Shown here: one piece after another, positions 1-7,302 of the stretch
How positions within the stretch are numbered: position 1 is the stretch's first letter
Layout of the letters: every line of letters starts with the position of its first letter
Notes under the pieces: generated by a model
The model's input: only the letters and a program-made list of their open reading frames with translations
The model's database searches: none
What the model was told of the DNA's origin: nothing
NCBI GenBank assembly: GCA_014380965.1
Contig: JACMIV010000386.1
Coordinates: 1 to 15,437, forward strand
Direction of reading: 5' to 3'
DNA length: 15,437 bases
DNA from: Rhizobiaceae bacterium
GTDB lineage: Bacteria; Pseudomonadota; Alphaproteobacteria; Rhizobiales; Rhizobiaceae
Program-made: the position numbers and the translations under genes

Positions 1-135
1 CAGATAGATATTGCCCTTGATCTGCTTCTTGTGTTCCGACTCGAAGTCGAATTCCTCGATCCGGCTACCCCGGACGACGACGACGCGCGTCTCTTCGGGA
101 TGAGACGCGTCGATCAACATCTTGTTGTTGGCCAT
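1..135 (-). CDS. rne: Ribonuclease E, N-terminal fragment (cut by window edge)
   Basis: The first 45 codons are visible, starting at an ATG at 135-133. The peptide begins MANNKMLIDASHPEET and continues with RVVVVRGSRIEEFDFES and KKQIKGNIYL, which is the characteristic opening of alphaproteobacterial RNase E/G. This stretch precedes the S1 RNA-binding domain. RNase E is the essential endoribonuclease that starts mRNA decay, processes rRNA and tRNA, and scaffolds the degradosome at or near the membrane. A GGGAG ribosome-binding site lies about 10 bases upstream (plus-strand 146-150). The gene is transcribed away from the amidase gene, and the two share a long divergent leader. The rest of the protein, including the catalytic core and scaffold, is outside the window. 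Identity rests on the strongly conserved N-terminus, so confidence is high despite the short length. Confidence 0.9.
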   Translation of the reverse strand, partial: MANNKMLIDASHPEETRVVVVRGSRIEEFDFESEHKKQIKGNIYL

Positions 136-792
136 GCTGGATGAACTCCCGGACCATTGGCGTCGCGCGCAGTCCGGCGTTCTCAGACGCTCGAAACGGT
201 GCGGGAGAGGCCAAGTCCGCTGAGATCGCTTTGCGGCGGCGGCGTGGTGCTGCAAGGGAAGGCTGGCGCCGAGGCTCGCAAAGCTCGGGCTGAAGCGTCA
301 AGGATCCGATGTAAGCTGGCGACACTGCTGGGCGACCTGAAAAAATGACTGGTCGCGGAAAAGCGACCGATGAGAACCTTACGCAAACCGTTCCTCGGTC
401 GAACCGAATGCGCAAAAGAGATACGTTGTGTCCGGGCTTTCGCCGCGGACAAGAAAGCTTGCGAGAGGCCTATGGACACCGTCGCCGGTCCGTCCGCACG
501 ATCGCCACGCGCCGCCCTCGGAGTCCGCGGCCGAAGGGGCCTTTGCGGAGAACCGCGCCTTCCGGCGCACGGGTCAGGCCATATGGCCGACGACCCTGAC
601 GTGTCGTGGTCGGGATCATTTTTGGCTATCGAGTCTTCCCGGCCTCAGTTCTGCTTTTATGGTGGGCGAGGCCAAGACACAAGTGCGATGCCCTCGGAGC
701 CCTCAGGAATGCCCATTTCCTGTCCACCGCCTCGTTTTTCGGCTGAAAACGCTGGAAGCATCGCCCAATCCAACGTATCTTCCTTGGGTCTC
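136..792. promoter_or_regulatory. Divergent intergenic leader between rne and the amidase gene
   Basis: This is 657 bases without a convincing gene. A plus-strand reading frame continuous with the amidase opens at 370, but its translation before 793 is arginine- and proline-rich and looks like read-through of non-coding GC-rich DNA. The region should hold the promoters and 5' leaders of both genes. On the rne side I see one perfect CTTGAC -35-like hexamer (minus strand, 302-297) but no acceptable -10 at 17-18 bases from it. There is also a set of alternative short hairpins at 331-368. I could not assign a promoter for the amidase. Confidence 0.5.
331..368 (-). promoter_or_regulatory. Alternative-hairpin element in the rne leader
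   Basis: Read as the rne transcript, GGTCGC (368-363) can pair with GCGACC (356-351) across the six-base loop TTTTCC. The same GCGACC can instead pair with GGTCGC at 337-332. A U-rich run, ATTTTTTC (346-339), lies between the two options. The first hairpin followed by this run resembles an attenuator, and the U-rich single strand would also suit RNase E cleavage. RNase E is known to control its own mRNA through the 5' leader in enterobacteria. Extending that idea here is inference. The stems are only 6 bp, so chance is not excluded. Confidence 0.35.
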
Positions 793-2040
793 ATGAACGC
801 CGGACCGTCACCGATTCGCTATCTTCTCGGCTTAGTGCTCGCGCTCGTCGTCGCTATTGCGGGGGGGTCGAACCCTGTCCACGCTCAGGCGGCCGATAGG
901 GAAAGCGTTTTGACCGCCCTGAAACAGACGGCGACGGAACGCTCCTTCGACATCCGCATGGAATTCGTCGGAACGCCTCATGCCAAGCTCATCCTTCTTC
1001 GAAATCCGAACCGGATCGCGATCGATCTTTTCGACACGGTCTCCGCGCTCGACGCGCTCGACCCCCAACCGAACGACTTCGTTTCCGACATGCGGCAGGG
1101 CCTCGTGGCGGCCGACCGCTACCGGATCATCTTCACGCTCGCCCGGCCGGGGTTGCCGCAGGCGGACATCGCCACGACCGAGGAAGGCTCGGTCCTCACA
1201 CTGAAGATCGTCGCCAGCGACATCGGGGCGTTTCTCGCCGCGGACCCGAGCCGAACGATCGGCGCCGCACCCGAGCCGGCCGTTCCGAGCAGCGCCGCAA
1301 CGGTTCCCGATCGCAGCTACACGGTCGTCGTCGATCCCGGCCACGGCGGCGTCGACAATGGTGCCGTCGGGAAACAAGGAACGCTGGAGAAGGAGGTGAA
1401 CCTTGCTTTCGCCAAAGCACTGCGCGATGCGCTCGGCAAGAATGACCATATCGAGGTCCGCCTCACGCGCGAGGACGACCGATTCGTCTCGCTGTCGGAT
1501 CGTTCCGACATCGCGCGGGAGGCGAAAGCCGACATCTTCATCTCCATGCACGCCGACTCGATCCGCTATCCCGACATCCGCGGTGCGACCGTCTACACTC
1601 TGTCGGAGCGTGCCTCGGATCAACTCTCGCGCGAGATCGCCGAGAGCGAGAACTCCGCCGATCGCTTCGTCGATCCCGAGTGGGAGAAGGGCGAGCCGGA
1701 AGTCTTCGACATCCTGATCGAACTGATGCGGCGCGAGACGGACAGCTTCTCCCAGCACTTCGCCGCAGGTCTCGTGCAGGAACTCGGCCGCCACAAGATC
1801 CGCCTGATCCGCAATCCGCAGCGCGCGGCAGGCTTCAAGGTGCTAACGGCTCCGGACGTGCCGTCTGTCCTCGTCGAACTCGGCTATCTCTCGAACGTCG
1901 ACGACGAGGAACTTCTCCTCGACGAATCCTGGCGCGAGGACACCGCGAACGCGATAGCCGATGCGGTCGTCGGCTTCCTCAGCGCGGGAGCGTCGGGCGA
2001 CAAGGCGGCAACGGCGCCGATTCCGACGACAGGCGGCTGA
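793..2040 (+). CDS. amiC: N-acetylmuramoyl-L-alanine amidase, AmiC-type (AMIN + Amidase_3)
   Basis: This is a periplasmic zinc amidase that cuts the bond between N-acetylmuramic acid and the stem peptide, splitting septal peptidoglycan during division. Starting at 793 it has 415 residues. Residues 1 to about 34 form a signal peptide (hydrophobic core LLGLVLALVVAIA, then a HAQA cleavage-like motif). An AMIN domain follows at about 38-150 and the Amidase_3 domain at about 176-400. Zinc and catalytic residues are visible: H184 in DPGHGG, E199 in LEKEVNL, H253 in ISMHAD and E362 in VELGYLSN. The stretch of about 60 residues between H253 and the final block matches the autoinhibitory insert of EnvC-type-activated amidases. 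The frame is open upstream, with an in-frame ATG at 688 for example, but only the 793 start puts the signal peptide at the N-terminus; its ribosome-binding site is weak. PBP1A follows 300 bases downstream. Confidence 0.92.
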   Translation: MNAGPSPIRYLLGLVLALVVAIAGGSNPVHAQAADRESVLTALKQTATERSFDIRMEFVGTPHAKLILLRNPNRIAIDLFDTVSALDALDPQPNDFVSDMRQGLVAADRYRIIFTLARPGLPQADIATTEEGSVLTLKIVASDIGAFLAADPSRTIGAAPEPAVPSSAATVPDRSYTVVVDPGHGGVDNGAVGKQGTLEKEVNLAFAKALRDALGKNDHIEVRLTREDDRFVSLSDRSDIAREAKADIFISMHADSIRYPDIRGATVYTLSERASDQLSREIAESENSADRFVDPEWEKGEPEVFDILIELMRRETDSFSQHFAAGLVQELGRHKIRLIRNPQRAAGFKVLTAPDVPSVLVELGYLSNVDDEELLLDESWREDTANAIADAVVGFLSAGASGDKAATAPIPTTGG

Positions 2041-2340
2041 TGGCAACGGCAGCGTCTGCGGATTTGTGGCGCGAATGCAACAAACCGCGCTGGTCTTGAC
2101 ACCCTCGGGCGGCACCGACACGCACTCGCCGTATTTATGCAGGACCTGAGACAGGATAGGCTAGGTAGATGAGGCTTGCGGGCAGGCGTGTCTGCCGTGC
2201 GGATCGCGGACGCAACGCTTGATCGCCAGATTTCGATGGCGAAAGCGTCGTCCTCCGATCGTTGGCAGGACATGGGGTACGGTAGGGGACCGGCATGTCG
2301 GGGATGCGAGCGCATCGCCGGACGATCGGACGGAGTTTGG
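2041..2340 (+). promoter_or_regulatory. Intergenic region upstream of the PBP1A gene
   Basis: These 300 bases separate the amidase stop from the PBP1A start. A perfect TTGACA lies at 2096-2101, but nothing resembling a -10 box follows at 16-18 bases; the only AT-rich hexamer (TATTTA, 2132-2137) is too far away. A short hairpin, GGCAG-gcgtgt-CTGCC, lies at 2181-2196. The reading frame of PBP1A is open from 2176, but that translation has no signal-anchor character. No clear terminator for the amidase gene was found, so the two genes may be co-transcribed with a long spacer. Confidence 0.35.
2332..2335 (+). promoter_or_regulatory. Ribosome-binding site deciding the PBP1A start
   Basis: GGAG lies five bases before the ATG at 2341. 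It favours this start over the upstream in-frame ATGs at 2176 and 2236, and it places the membrane anchor at the N-terminus. Confidence 0.6.
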
Positions 2341-4782
2341 ATGATCAGACTGCTCGGCTACTTCTTCGGCATCGGCGCCGTCCTTTTCCTCCTCGGGTCT
2401 GCAGGCGCAGCGCTTTACGTGCAGAGCATGAGCGAGGACCTGCCGGACTATCAGGTTCTCGCGAGCTATGAGCCGAAGGTGACGACGCGCTTCCACGCCG
2501 CCGACGGCTCCCTGATGGCCGAATATGCCAAAGAGCGTCGGCTTTTCCTGCCGATCCAGACGATCCCGGACCGTTTGAAGAAGGCCTATCTGGCGGCAGA
2601 GGACAAGAATTTCTATTCCCATCCCGGCATCGACGTGCAGGGCCTTGCGCGGGCCGCGCTCGTCGTCGCTCGCGGCGAGGGCATCCAAGGCGGGTCGACG
2701 ATCACCCAGCAGGTGGCGAAGAACTTCCTCCTCACCAACGAGCGCTCGATCGAGCGCAAGGTGAAAGAGGCGATCCTTTCGCTGCGCATCGAGCAGGCCT
2801 ACACGAAGGATCGCATCCTCGAGCTCTACCTCAACGAGATCTATCTTGGCCTCGGGTCCTACGGCGTCGCTGCCGCCTCGCTCGCCTATTTCGACAAGTC
2901 GGTGAACGAGCTGGAGATCCAGGAGGCGGCCTACCTTGCCGCCCTGCCGAAGGCGCCGGAGAACTACAACCCGTTCCGCAACCCGGATCGCGCCATGGAG
3001 CGCCGGAACTGGGTCATCGACCAGATGGAGTCGAACGGCTTCGTCAACGCGACGGAGGCAGCCGACGCCCGCGCCAAGCCGCTCGGCGTCAACCCGAACC
3101 GCTCGGGCACCTACCTCTTCGCCGGCGAGTACTTCACCGAGGAGGTGCGCCGCCAGATCATCCAGCGCTACGGCGTCACTGCTCTCTACGAGGGCGGCCT
3201 TTCCGTCCGCTCGACCCTCGATCCGGTGCTTCAGGTCGCGGCGCGCAAGGCGCTGCACGACGGTCTCCTGAAATATGACGAGGCGCGCGGCTTCCGCGGT
3301 CCGGAGAAGACGATCGACATCGGCAGTGATTGGGGTGCCGCGCTCGCCGAAGTGCCCGGCTATGCAGATGTGCCGGAATGGCGACAGGCGGTCGTGCTCT
3401 CAGCGGACACCGATTCGGTCAGCATCGGCCTTCAGCCGGCGCGCACGATCTCCGGCGCCGTCGGTGCCGATCGCGACATCGCGTCGATCGCACTCGAGGA
3501 CATGCGTTGGGCGCTGCGCATGACGGTCGAAGAGCGGACCCAGAGCGTGAAGACCGCTGACGCGGTCCTGAGGCGCGGCGACGTCGTCTTCGTGGAGAAG
3601 ACCGTCGGGGGCGGAGGCTATCGCTTGCGCCAGCCGCCGAAGGTGCAGGGCGCGCTCGTCTCCATGGACCCTCACACCGGTCGCGTCCTTGCGATGGTCG
3701 GCGGCTTCTCCTATGCGCAGTCCGAGTTCAACCGCGCCACGCAAGCCAATCGCCAGCCCGGCTCGTCCTTCAAGCCGTTCGTCTACGCAGCAGCGCTCGA
3801 CAACGGCTATACGCCGGCCTCCGTCATTCTCGACGCGGCGATCTCTATTCCAGACGGCAACGGCGGCTATTGGGAGCCGAAAAACTACGGCGGCGAGGCG
3901 GCCGGTCCTTCGACGTTGCGCGCCGGCATCGAGAAGAGCCGGAACCTCATGACCGTCCGACTCGCGAAGGATATGGGCATGGACCTCGTCGCCGAATACG
4001 CAGAGCGTTTCGGTGTTTACGACAAGATGATGAAGTATCTTCCCATGTCGCTCGGCTCGGGCGAGACGACGGTTCTGCGGATGGTCTCGGCCTATTCGGT
4101 GATGGCCAACGGCGGGCGGTCGATCGAACCCTCGCTCATCGACCGCATCCAGGACCGGTACGGACGTACAGTCTACAAGCACGACAATCGCGGCTGCGAG
4201 GTCTGCAACGCCCAGACCTGGCAGAACCAGCCCGAGCCGGTGCTGGTCGACAATCGCGAGCAGGTTCTCGACCCGATGACCGCCTATCAGATCACCTCGA
4301 TGATGGAAGGCGTCGTCGAGCGCGGCACCGCGACGAGCATCCAGGAACTCGGCGTGCCCGTCGCCGGCAAGACGGGCACGACCAACGAGGAGAAGGATGC
4401 CTGGTTTGTCGGATATACGCCGAACCTCGTGACCGGCGTCTATCTCGGCTACGACAACCCGACTCCGCTCGGCAAGGGCCAGACAGGCGGCGGTCTCGCC
4501 GCCCCCGTCTTTACCGCCTACATGAAGGAGGCGCTGAAGGACAAGCCGATGGTCGATTTCCACGTTCCCGAGGGCATGACGATGGTTTCGATCGATCGCA
4601 AGAGCGGCATGGCAAGCGAGGGCAACGGCTCGATCATGGAGGCGTTCAAGCCCGGCACCGGCCCGTCCGACAGCTATCAGGTGATCGGCAACGACGAGAT
4701 GGCCTTCAGCGCGCCGCCCGCCGTCGTCTCCCAGGAGACCCAGGACGCCATCGTCCAGGGCGGGGCTGGCGGCCTCTTCTGA
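2341..4782 (+). CDS. mrcA: Penicillin-binding protein 1A (bifunctional transglycosylase/transpeptidase)
   Basis: This is a class A penicillin-binding protein that polymerises lipid II into glycan strands and cross-links them in the periplasm. It has 813 residues, normal for the family. A signal-anchor helix lies at about residues 4-28. The glycosyltransferase domain (GT51, about 50-225) carries the catalytic-Glu motif EDKNFYSHPG (E87), GGSTITQQ (117-124) and RILELYLNEIYLG (158-170). An OB-like insert occupies roughly 310-425. The transpeptidase domain has the SxxK motif GSSFKP (S475, K478), SRN (533-535) and KTGT (K677-T680), all intact. A CEVC pair (C619, C622) sits between SRN and KTG. The amidase upstream and PBP1A form a peptidoglycan module. 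A terminator-like hairpin follows the stop. The name ponA is used for the same gene in some rhizobia. Confidence 0.95.
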   Translation: MIRLLGYFFGIGAVLFLLGSAGAALYVQSMSEDLPDYQVLASYEPKVTTRFHAADGSLMAEYAKERRLFLPIQTIPDRLKKAYLAAEDKNFYSHPGIDVQGLARAALVVARGEGIQGGSTITQQVAKNFLLTNERSIERKVKEAILSLRIEQAYTKDRILELYLNEIYLGLGSYGVAAASLAYFDKSVNELEIQEAAYLAALPKAPENYNPFRNPDRAMERRNWVIDQMESNGFVNATEAADARAKPLGVNPNRSGTYLFAGEYFTEEVRRQIIQRYGVTALYEGGLSVRSTLDPVLQVAARKALHDGLLKYDEARGFRGPEKTIDIGSDWGAALAEVPGYADVPEWRQAVVLSADTDSVSIGLQPARTISGAVGADRDIASIALEDMRWALRMTVEERTQSVKTADAVLRRGDVVFVEKTVGGGGYRLRQPPKVQGALVSMDPHTGRVLAMVGGFSYAQSEFNRATQANRQPGSSFKPFVYAAALDNGYTPASVILDAAISIPDGNGGYWEPKNYGGEAAGPSTLRAGIEKSRNLMTVRLAKDMGMDLVAEYAERFGVYDKMMKYLPMSLGSGETTVLRMVSAYSVMANGGRSIEPSLIDRIQDRYGRTVYKHDNRGCEVCNAQTWQNQPEPVLVDNREQVLDPMTAYQITSMMEGVVERGTATSIQELGVPVAGKTGTTNEEKDAWFVGYTPNLVTGVYLGYDNPTPLGKGQTGGGLAAPVFTAYMKEALKDKPMVDFHVPEGMTMVSIDRKSGMASEGNGSIMEAFKPGTGPSDSYQVIGNDEMAFSAPPAVVSQETQDAIVQGGAGGLF

Positions 4783-4807
4783 TCCCGCGCGGTTTGAAGC
4801 AGACCGA

Positions 4808-4842
4808 GGGCGGCCGTCGCTGCGACGCCCGCCCTTCGCTTT
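4808..4842 (+). terminator. Probable intrinsic terminator of the PBP1A gene
   Basis: GGGCGG-c-C-GTCG (4808-4819) pairs with CGAC-G-c-CCGCCC (4823-4834). This forms a stem of about 11 pairs with one C-C mismatch and a three-base loop. The tail TTCGCTTT is only moderately T-rich, so efficiency is uncertain. The tail overlaps the -35 box of the prfB promoter. Confidence 0.5.
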
Positions 4843-4867
4843 ACAGGGCCGCAAGGCGGTTCTATAT
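4839..4867 (+). promoter_or_regulatory. Candidate sigma-70 promoter for prfB
   Basis: CTTTAC (4839-4844), a spacer of exactly 17 bases, then CTATAT (4862-4867). This differs at one position from the CTTGAC-N17-CTATAT consensus described for the housekeeping sigma factor in Sinorhizobium and its relatives. It predicts transcription starting near 4874, about 33 bases before the GTG start of prfB. Confidence 0.65.
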
Positions 4868-4893
4868 CCGCCCGACTTCAGAGAAACCAAAAC

Positions 4894-4899
4894 AAGGGG
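4894..4899 (+). promoter_or_regulatory. Ribosome-binding site of prfB
   Basis: AAGGGG lies seven bases before the GTG at 4907. It supports that GTG as the start of the short frame that precedes the frameshift site. Confidence 0.6.
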
Positions 4900-4906
4900 T
4901 TGAGGC

Positions 4907-6035
4907 GTGCGGGCCGAGATCGAGACGATGACCACGGACATCAAGCAGGCCATAAGCCTGCTGAGGAGGCATCTTTGACTGGGATGCGTCCCTCAAGCGC
5001 CTCGATGTCCTGAACGCGCAATCCGAAAATCCAAACTTCTGGAACGACGCTGCCGAGGCGCAGAAACTGATGCGCGAGCGCCAGTTCCTCGAATCCTCGA
5101 TCAACGGCATCAGGGCCATCGATCAGGGCCTGCAGGACAATGTCGACCTCATCGCCATGGGCGAGGAGGAGGGCGATCAGGCGATCATCGAGGAGGCCGA
5201 GACGGCGATCCGCGCCATCAAGGCCGACACGGACAAGCGCCAGGTCGAGATGCTGCTATCGGGCGAAGCCGACAAGTTCGACACTTATGTCGAGGTTCAC
5301 TCGGGCGCCGGCGGCACCGAGAGCCAGGATTGGGCCTCGATGCTCCTGCGCATGTACATGCGCTGGGCCGAGCGTTCCGGCATGAAGGTCGAGCTTCTCG
5401 AACAGCATTCGGGCGAAGAGGCGGGCATCAAGTCGGCGACGCTGCTTCTGAAGGGCCACAACGCCTACGGCTGGATGAAGACCGAGTCGGGGGTCCACCG
5501 GCTCGTGCGCATTTCGCCCTTCGACAGCCAAGCCAAGCGGCACACGTCCTTCGCCTCGGTCTGGGTCTATCCGGTCATCGACGACACGATCAACATCGTG
5601 ATCAACGAGTCCGAATGCCGGATCGACACCTATCGCTCCTCGGGCGCCGGCGGCCAGCACGTCAACACGACCGATTCGGCCGTCCGCATCACGCATCTTC
5701 CGACCGGTATTGCCGTCGCTTGCCAGCAAGGCCGCTCCCAGCACCAGAACCGGGCGATCGCCTGGGACATGCTGCGCGCGCGCCTCTACGAGGCGGAGCT
5801 GCAGAAGCGGGAGGAGGCGGCCAACGCCGAGGCGGCATCGAAGACCGACATCGGCTGGGGCCACCAGATCCGCTCCTACGTCCTCCAGCCCTATCAGATG
5901 GTCAAGGACCTGCGAACCGGCGTTCAGAGCACCGCGCCGCAGGACGTGCTCGACGGCAAGATCGACGACTTCATGGAAGCTGCGCTGGCACACCGGGTCC
6001 ACGGCGGCGACATTGAGGTTGCCGACGTCGATTGA
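4907..6035 (+). CDS. prfB: Peptide chain release factor 2, expressed by programmed +1 frameshift
   Basis: RF2 recognises UAA and UGA stop codons and releases the finished peptide on the ribosome. The coding region is 4907-4975 joined to 4977-6035. It gives 23 codons from a GTG start, then an in-frame UGA at 4976-4978, then the main frame, for about 375 residues in total (E. coli RF2 has 365). The peptide across the junction reads [17 protein letters not shown], the usual RF2 N-terminus. The stop-codon recognition tripeptide SPF is at 203-205 and the catalytic GGQ at 248-250 in [14 protein letters not shown]. Both positions agree closely with E. coli RF2. The gene has its own promoter candidate and converges on lipB with a gap of 19 bases. 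Annotation that ignores the frameshift would start at an internal ATG such as 5070 and lose about 54 residues. Confidence 0.96.
4964..4979 (+). promoter_or_regulatory. prfB programmed +1 frameshift site
   Basis: The bases AGGAGG-CAT-CTT-TGA-C follow the classical RF2 design. A Shine-Dalgarno-like AGGAGG (4964-4969) sits three bases before the slippery CTT, which is followed by the poorly terminating TGA-C context. When RF2 is scarce, the ribosome slips from CUU to UUU and continues with GAC (4977-4979). This makes RF2 synthesis self-limiting. Confidence 0.95.
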
Positions 6036-6048
6036 GCTCGGATCGATG

Positions 6049-6068
6049 AGCCCGTCAGCGCTCGGGCT
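6049..6068. terminator. Possible hairpin between convergent prfB and lipB
   Basis: AGCCCG (6049-6054) and CGGGCT (6063-6068) enclose an eight-base loop that contains the lipB stop codon. The T-run is weak (TTCTC) on the plus side and absent on the minus side, so this is only a candidate terminator. Confidence 0.3.
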
Positions 6069-6885
6069 TCTCGCCGAGGCTGACGGTGTCGTTCGGCGTC
6101 GCCGTCTCGCCAAACACGTCCTCGAACCTCTGGCGGAGGAAAACGTCCACATCCGTCATCGCGACGGGCAGGCCGAGCTCGACGAGGCTTGTCACGCCAT
6201 GCTCGCGCACCCCGCAGGGGACGATACCGGAAAAATGCGATAGGTCCGGATCGACGTTCAGGCTGATGCCGTGAAACGTCACCCAGCGCCGGACGCGGAT
6301 GCCGATGGCGGCGATCTTGTCCTCCGCCATCGATCCGTTCCAGAGCGGCGCGCGCTCCGGGCGCCGGACCCAGACGCCGACCCGATCTTCCCGCCGTTCG
6401 CCGCGCACCTGGAGATCGCCGAGCGTACCGATGATCCAGGTCTCCAGCGCCGAGACGAAAGCGCGTACGTCCTGCCGCCGTCGCTTCAGATCGAGCATCA
6501 CATAGGCCACGCGCTGTCCGGGACCGTGATAGGTGTACTCGCCGCCGCGACCCGTCGCGTGGACGGGGAAACGGGCGGGCTCGACGAGATCGCCGGGAAG
6601 GGCGCTCGTGCCGGCCGTATAGAGTGGCGGATGCTCGACGAGCATCACCGTCTCAGGCGCGGCACCCGATGCGATGTCGGCAACGCGCGTTTCCATGAAG
6701 GCGACGGCCTCCTCGTAATCCGTCAGGCCGCTCGCGACGACCCACAGGACGGGCGGCGATCCCGGGGCAGCCTCGAAGCGTTCGGTCGCGACGGAGAGGC
6801 GCTGTACCGTTGGCTGAGGCGGCACGACGGTCGTCATATGGGACGGGGCATCGGAGCGGTCGACGGAGGGGGCTGGGATGATCAT
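6055..6885 (-). CDS. lipB: Lipoyl(octanoyl) transferase
   Basis: LipB moves the octanoyl group from octanoyl-acyl carrier protein to the lipoyl domains of enzymes such as pyruvate dehydrogenase and the glycine cleavage system. It is the first step of lipoate synthesis, upstream of LipA, and is cytoplasmic. The product has 276 residues. Recognisable blocks are [14 protein letters not shown], the strongly conserved [33 protein letters not shown] with the catalytic lysine K190, and FSGIVPCGV with the acyl-accepting cysteine C224. The first 45 or so residues have no family counterpart. An ATG at residue 17 is an alternative start, and neither start has a clear ribosome-binding site. The gene is convergent with prfB and divergent from the tRNA. 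lipA is not in the window. Confidence 0.94.
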   Translation of the reverse strand: MIIPAPSVDRSDAPSHMTTVVPPQPTVQRLSVATERFEAAPGSPPVLWVVASGLTDYEEAVAFMETRVADIASGAAPETVMLVEHPPLYTAGTSALPGDLVEPARFPVHATGRGGEYTYHGPGQRVAYVMLDLKRRRQDVRAFVSALETWIIGTLGDLQVRGERREDRVGVWVRRPERAPLWNGSMAEDKIAAIGIRVRRWVTFHGISLNVDPDLSHFSGIVPCGVREHGVTSLVELGLPVAMTDVDVFLRQRFEDVFGETATPNDTVSLGEKPER

Positions 6886-6965
6886 GACTCATTCTAGCCG
6901 CGTCGTCGCAAGGCCGCAAAGCTGCACCTCGTGCTCATGATTTTCCAGGGACCGCCGGAATATCG

Positions 6966-6994
6966 CTTGTGTGCCCAAGGCGGGTTTGTTACAT
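6966..6994 (+). promoter_or_regulatory. Candidate tRNA-Leu promoter
   Basis: CTTGTG (6966-6971), a 17-base spacer and TTACAT (6989-6994) are each a four-of-six match to the alphaproteobacterial CTTGAC / CTATAT consensus. The predicted start near 7001 would leave a leader of about 30 bases before the mature tRNA. Confidence 0.4.
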
Positions 6995-7031
6995 GCCCGC
7001 TGCCGGTGGACGACACCGGCGAACACGGCGT

Positions 7032-7116
7032 GCGGTCGTGGCGGAATTGGTAGACGCGCAGCGTTGAGGTCGCTGTGGGGCAACCCGTGGAAGTTCGAGT
7101 CTTCTCGACCGCACCA
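7032..7116 (+). tRNA. tRNA-Leu (anticodon GAG)
   Basis: This is an 85-base tRNA with CCA encoded at 7114-7116. The acceptor arms GCGGTCG (7032-7038) and CGACCGC (7106-7112) pair perfectly. The anticodon stem CAGCG/CGCTG encloses the loop TTGAGGT, giving anticodon GAG, which reads CUC and CUU. CUC is the leucine codon that recurs throughout the neighbouring genes. A long variable arm of the class II type and the T-loop TTCGAGT fit tRNA-Leu. A terminator follows about 40 bases downstream. Confidence 0.95.
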
Positions 7117-7156
7117 GTCCTCCTGCATCTTTAAGGGTGTCGAGGACGCCGACGAT

Positions 7157-7178
7157 CCGGACCTACCATCCGGTTTTT
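7157..7178 (+). terminator. Intrinsic terminator after tRNA-Leu
   Basis: CCGGA (7157-7161), a seven-base loop, TCCGG (7169-7173) and then five T residues (7174-7178). The stem is short but GC-rich and the T-run follows it directly, as expected for a tRNA transcript. Confidence 0.6.
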
Positions 7179-7217
7179 CCCTCCCTTCGATCTGTCCAAT
7201 TATCTCTGCCATCAGAC

Positions 7218-7238
7218 GGTTTCGCGCGAAACCGGTTT
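7218..7238 (+). promoter_or_regulatory. Overlapping palindromes upstream of mgtE
   Basis: GGTTTCGCGCGAAACC (7218-7233) is a perfect 16-base inverted repeat. It overlaps AAACCGGTTT (7229-7238), a perfect 10-base palindrome. They lie 65-85 bases before the mgtE ATG and downstream of the tRNA terminator. This is where an operator or a leader hairpin for mgtE would be expected. No known binding motif is assigned. Confidence 0.4.
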
Positions 7239-7291
7239 CCTATTCTGCCGGCCATCCTCTAGACCTCGCTCATGATTCCTGACGATGCGGC

Positions 7292-7297
7292 GAGGGG
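7292..7297 (+). promoter_or_regulatory. Ribosome-binding site deciding the mgtE start
   Basis: GAGGGG lies five bases before the ATG at 7303. The in-frame ATG at 7285 lies upstream of this site and has none of its own, so 7303 is preferred. Confidence 0.6.
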
Positions 7298-7302
7298 CGA
7301 GC

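Noticed and set aside
297..302. Perfect CTTGAC on the minus strand as the rne promoter
   Set aside because: The expected -10 position reads GCGAGC, which does not match CTATAT; kept only as a remark in the leader entry.
370..792. N-terminal extension of the amidase frame (141 extra residues)
   Set aside because: The translation is Arg/Pro-rich, resembles no domain and would bury the signal peptide that begins at 793.
832..1794. Long minus-strand frame of 320 residues opposite the amidase gene
   Set aside because: It is a mirror frame of a well-supported gene in GC-rich DNA; its product has no recognisable motif.
2096..2137. TTGACA (2096-2101) as part of a PBP1A promoter with TATTTA (2132-2137)
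   Set aside because: The spacer is 30 bases, far too long, and no other -10 fits at 16-18 bases.
3400..4953. Minus-strand frame of 517 residues opposite the PBP1A gene
   Set aside because: The opposite strand encodes all catalytic motifs of PBP1A; the mirror product is His/Arg/Ala-rich with no family features.
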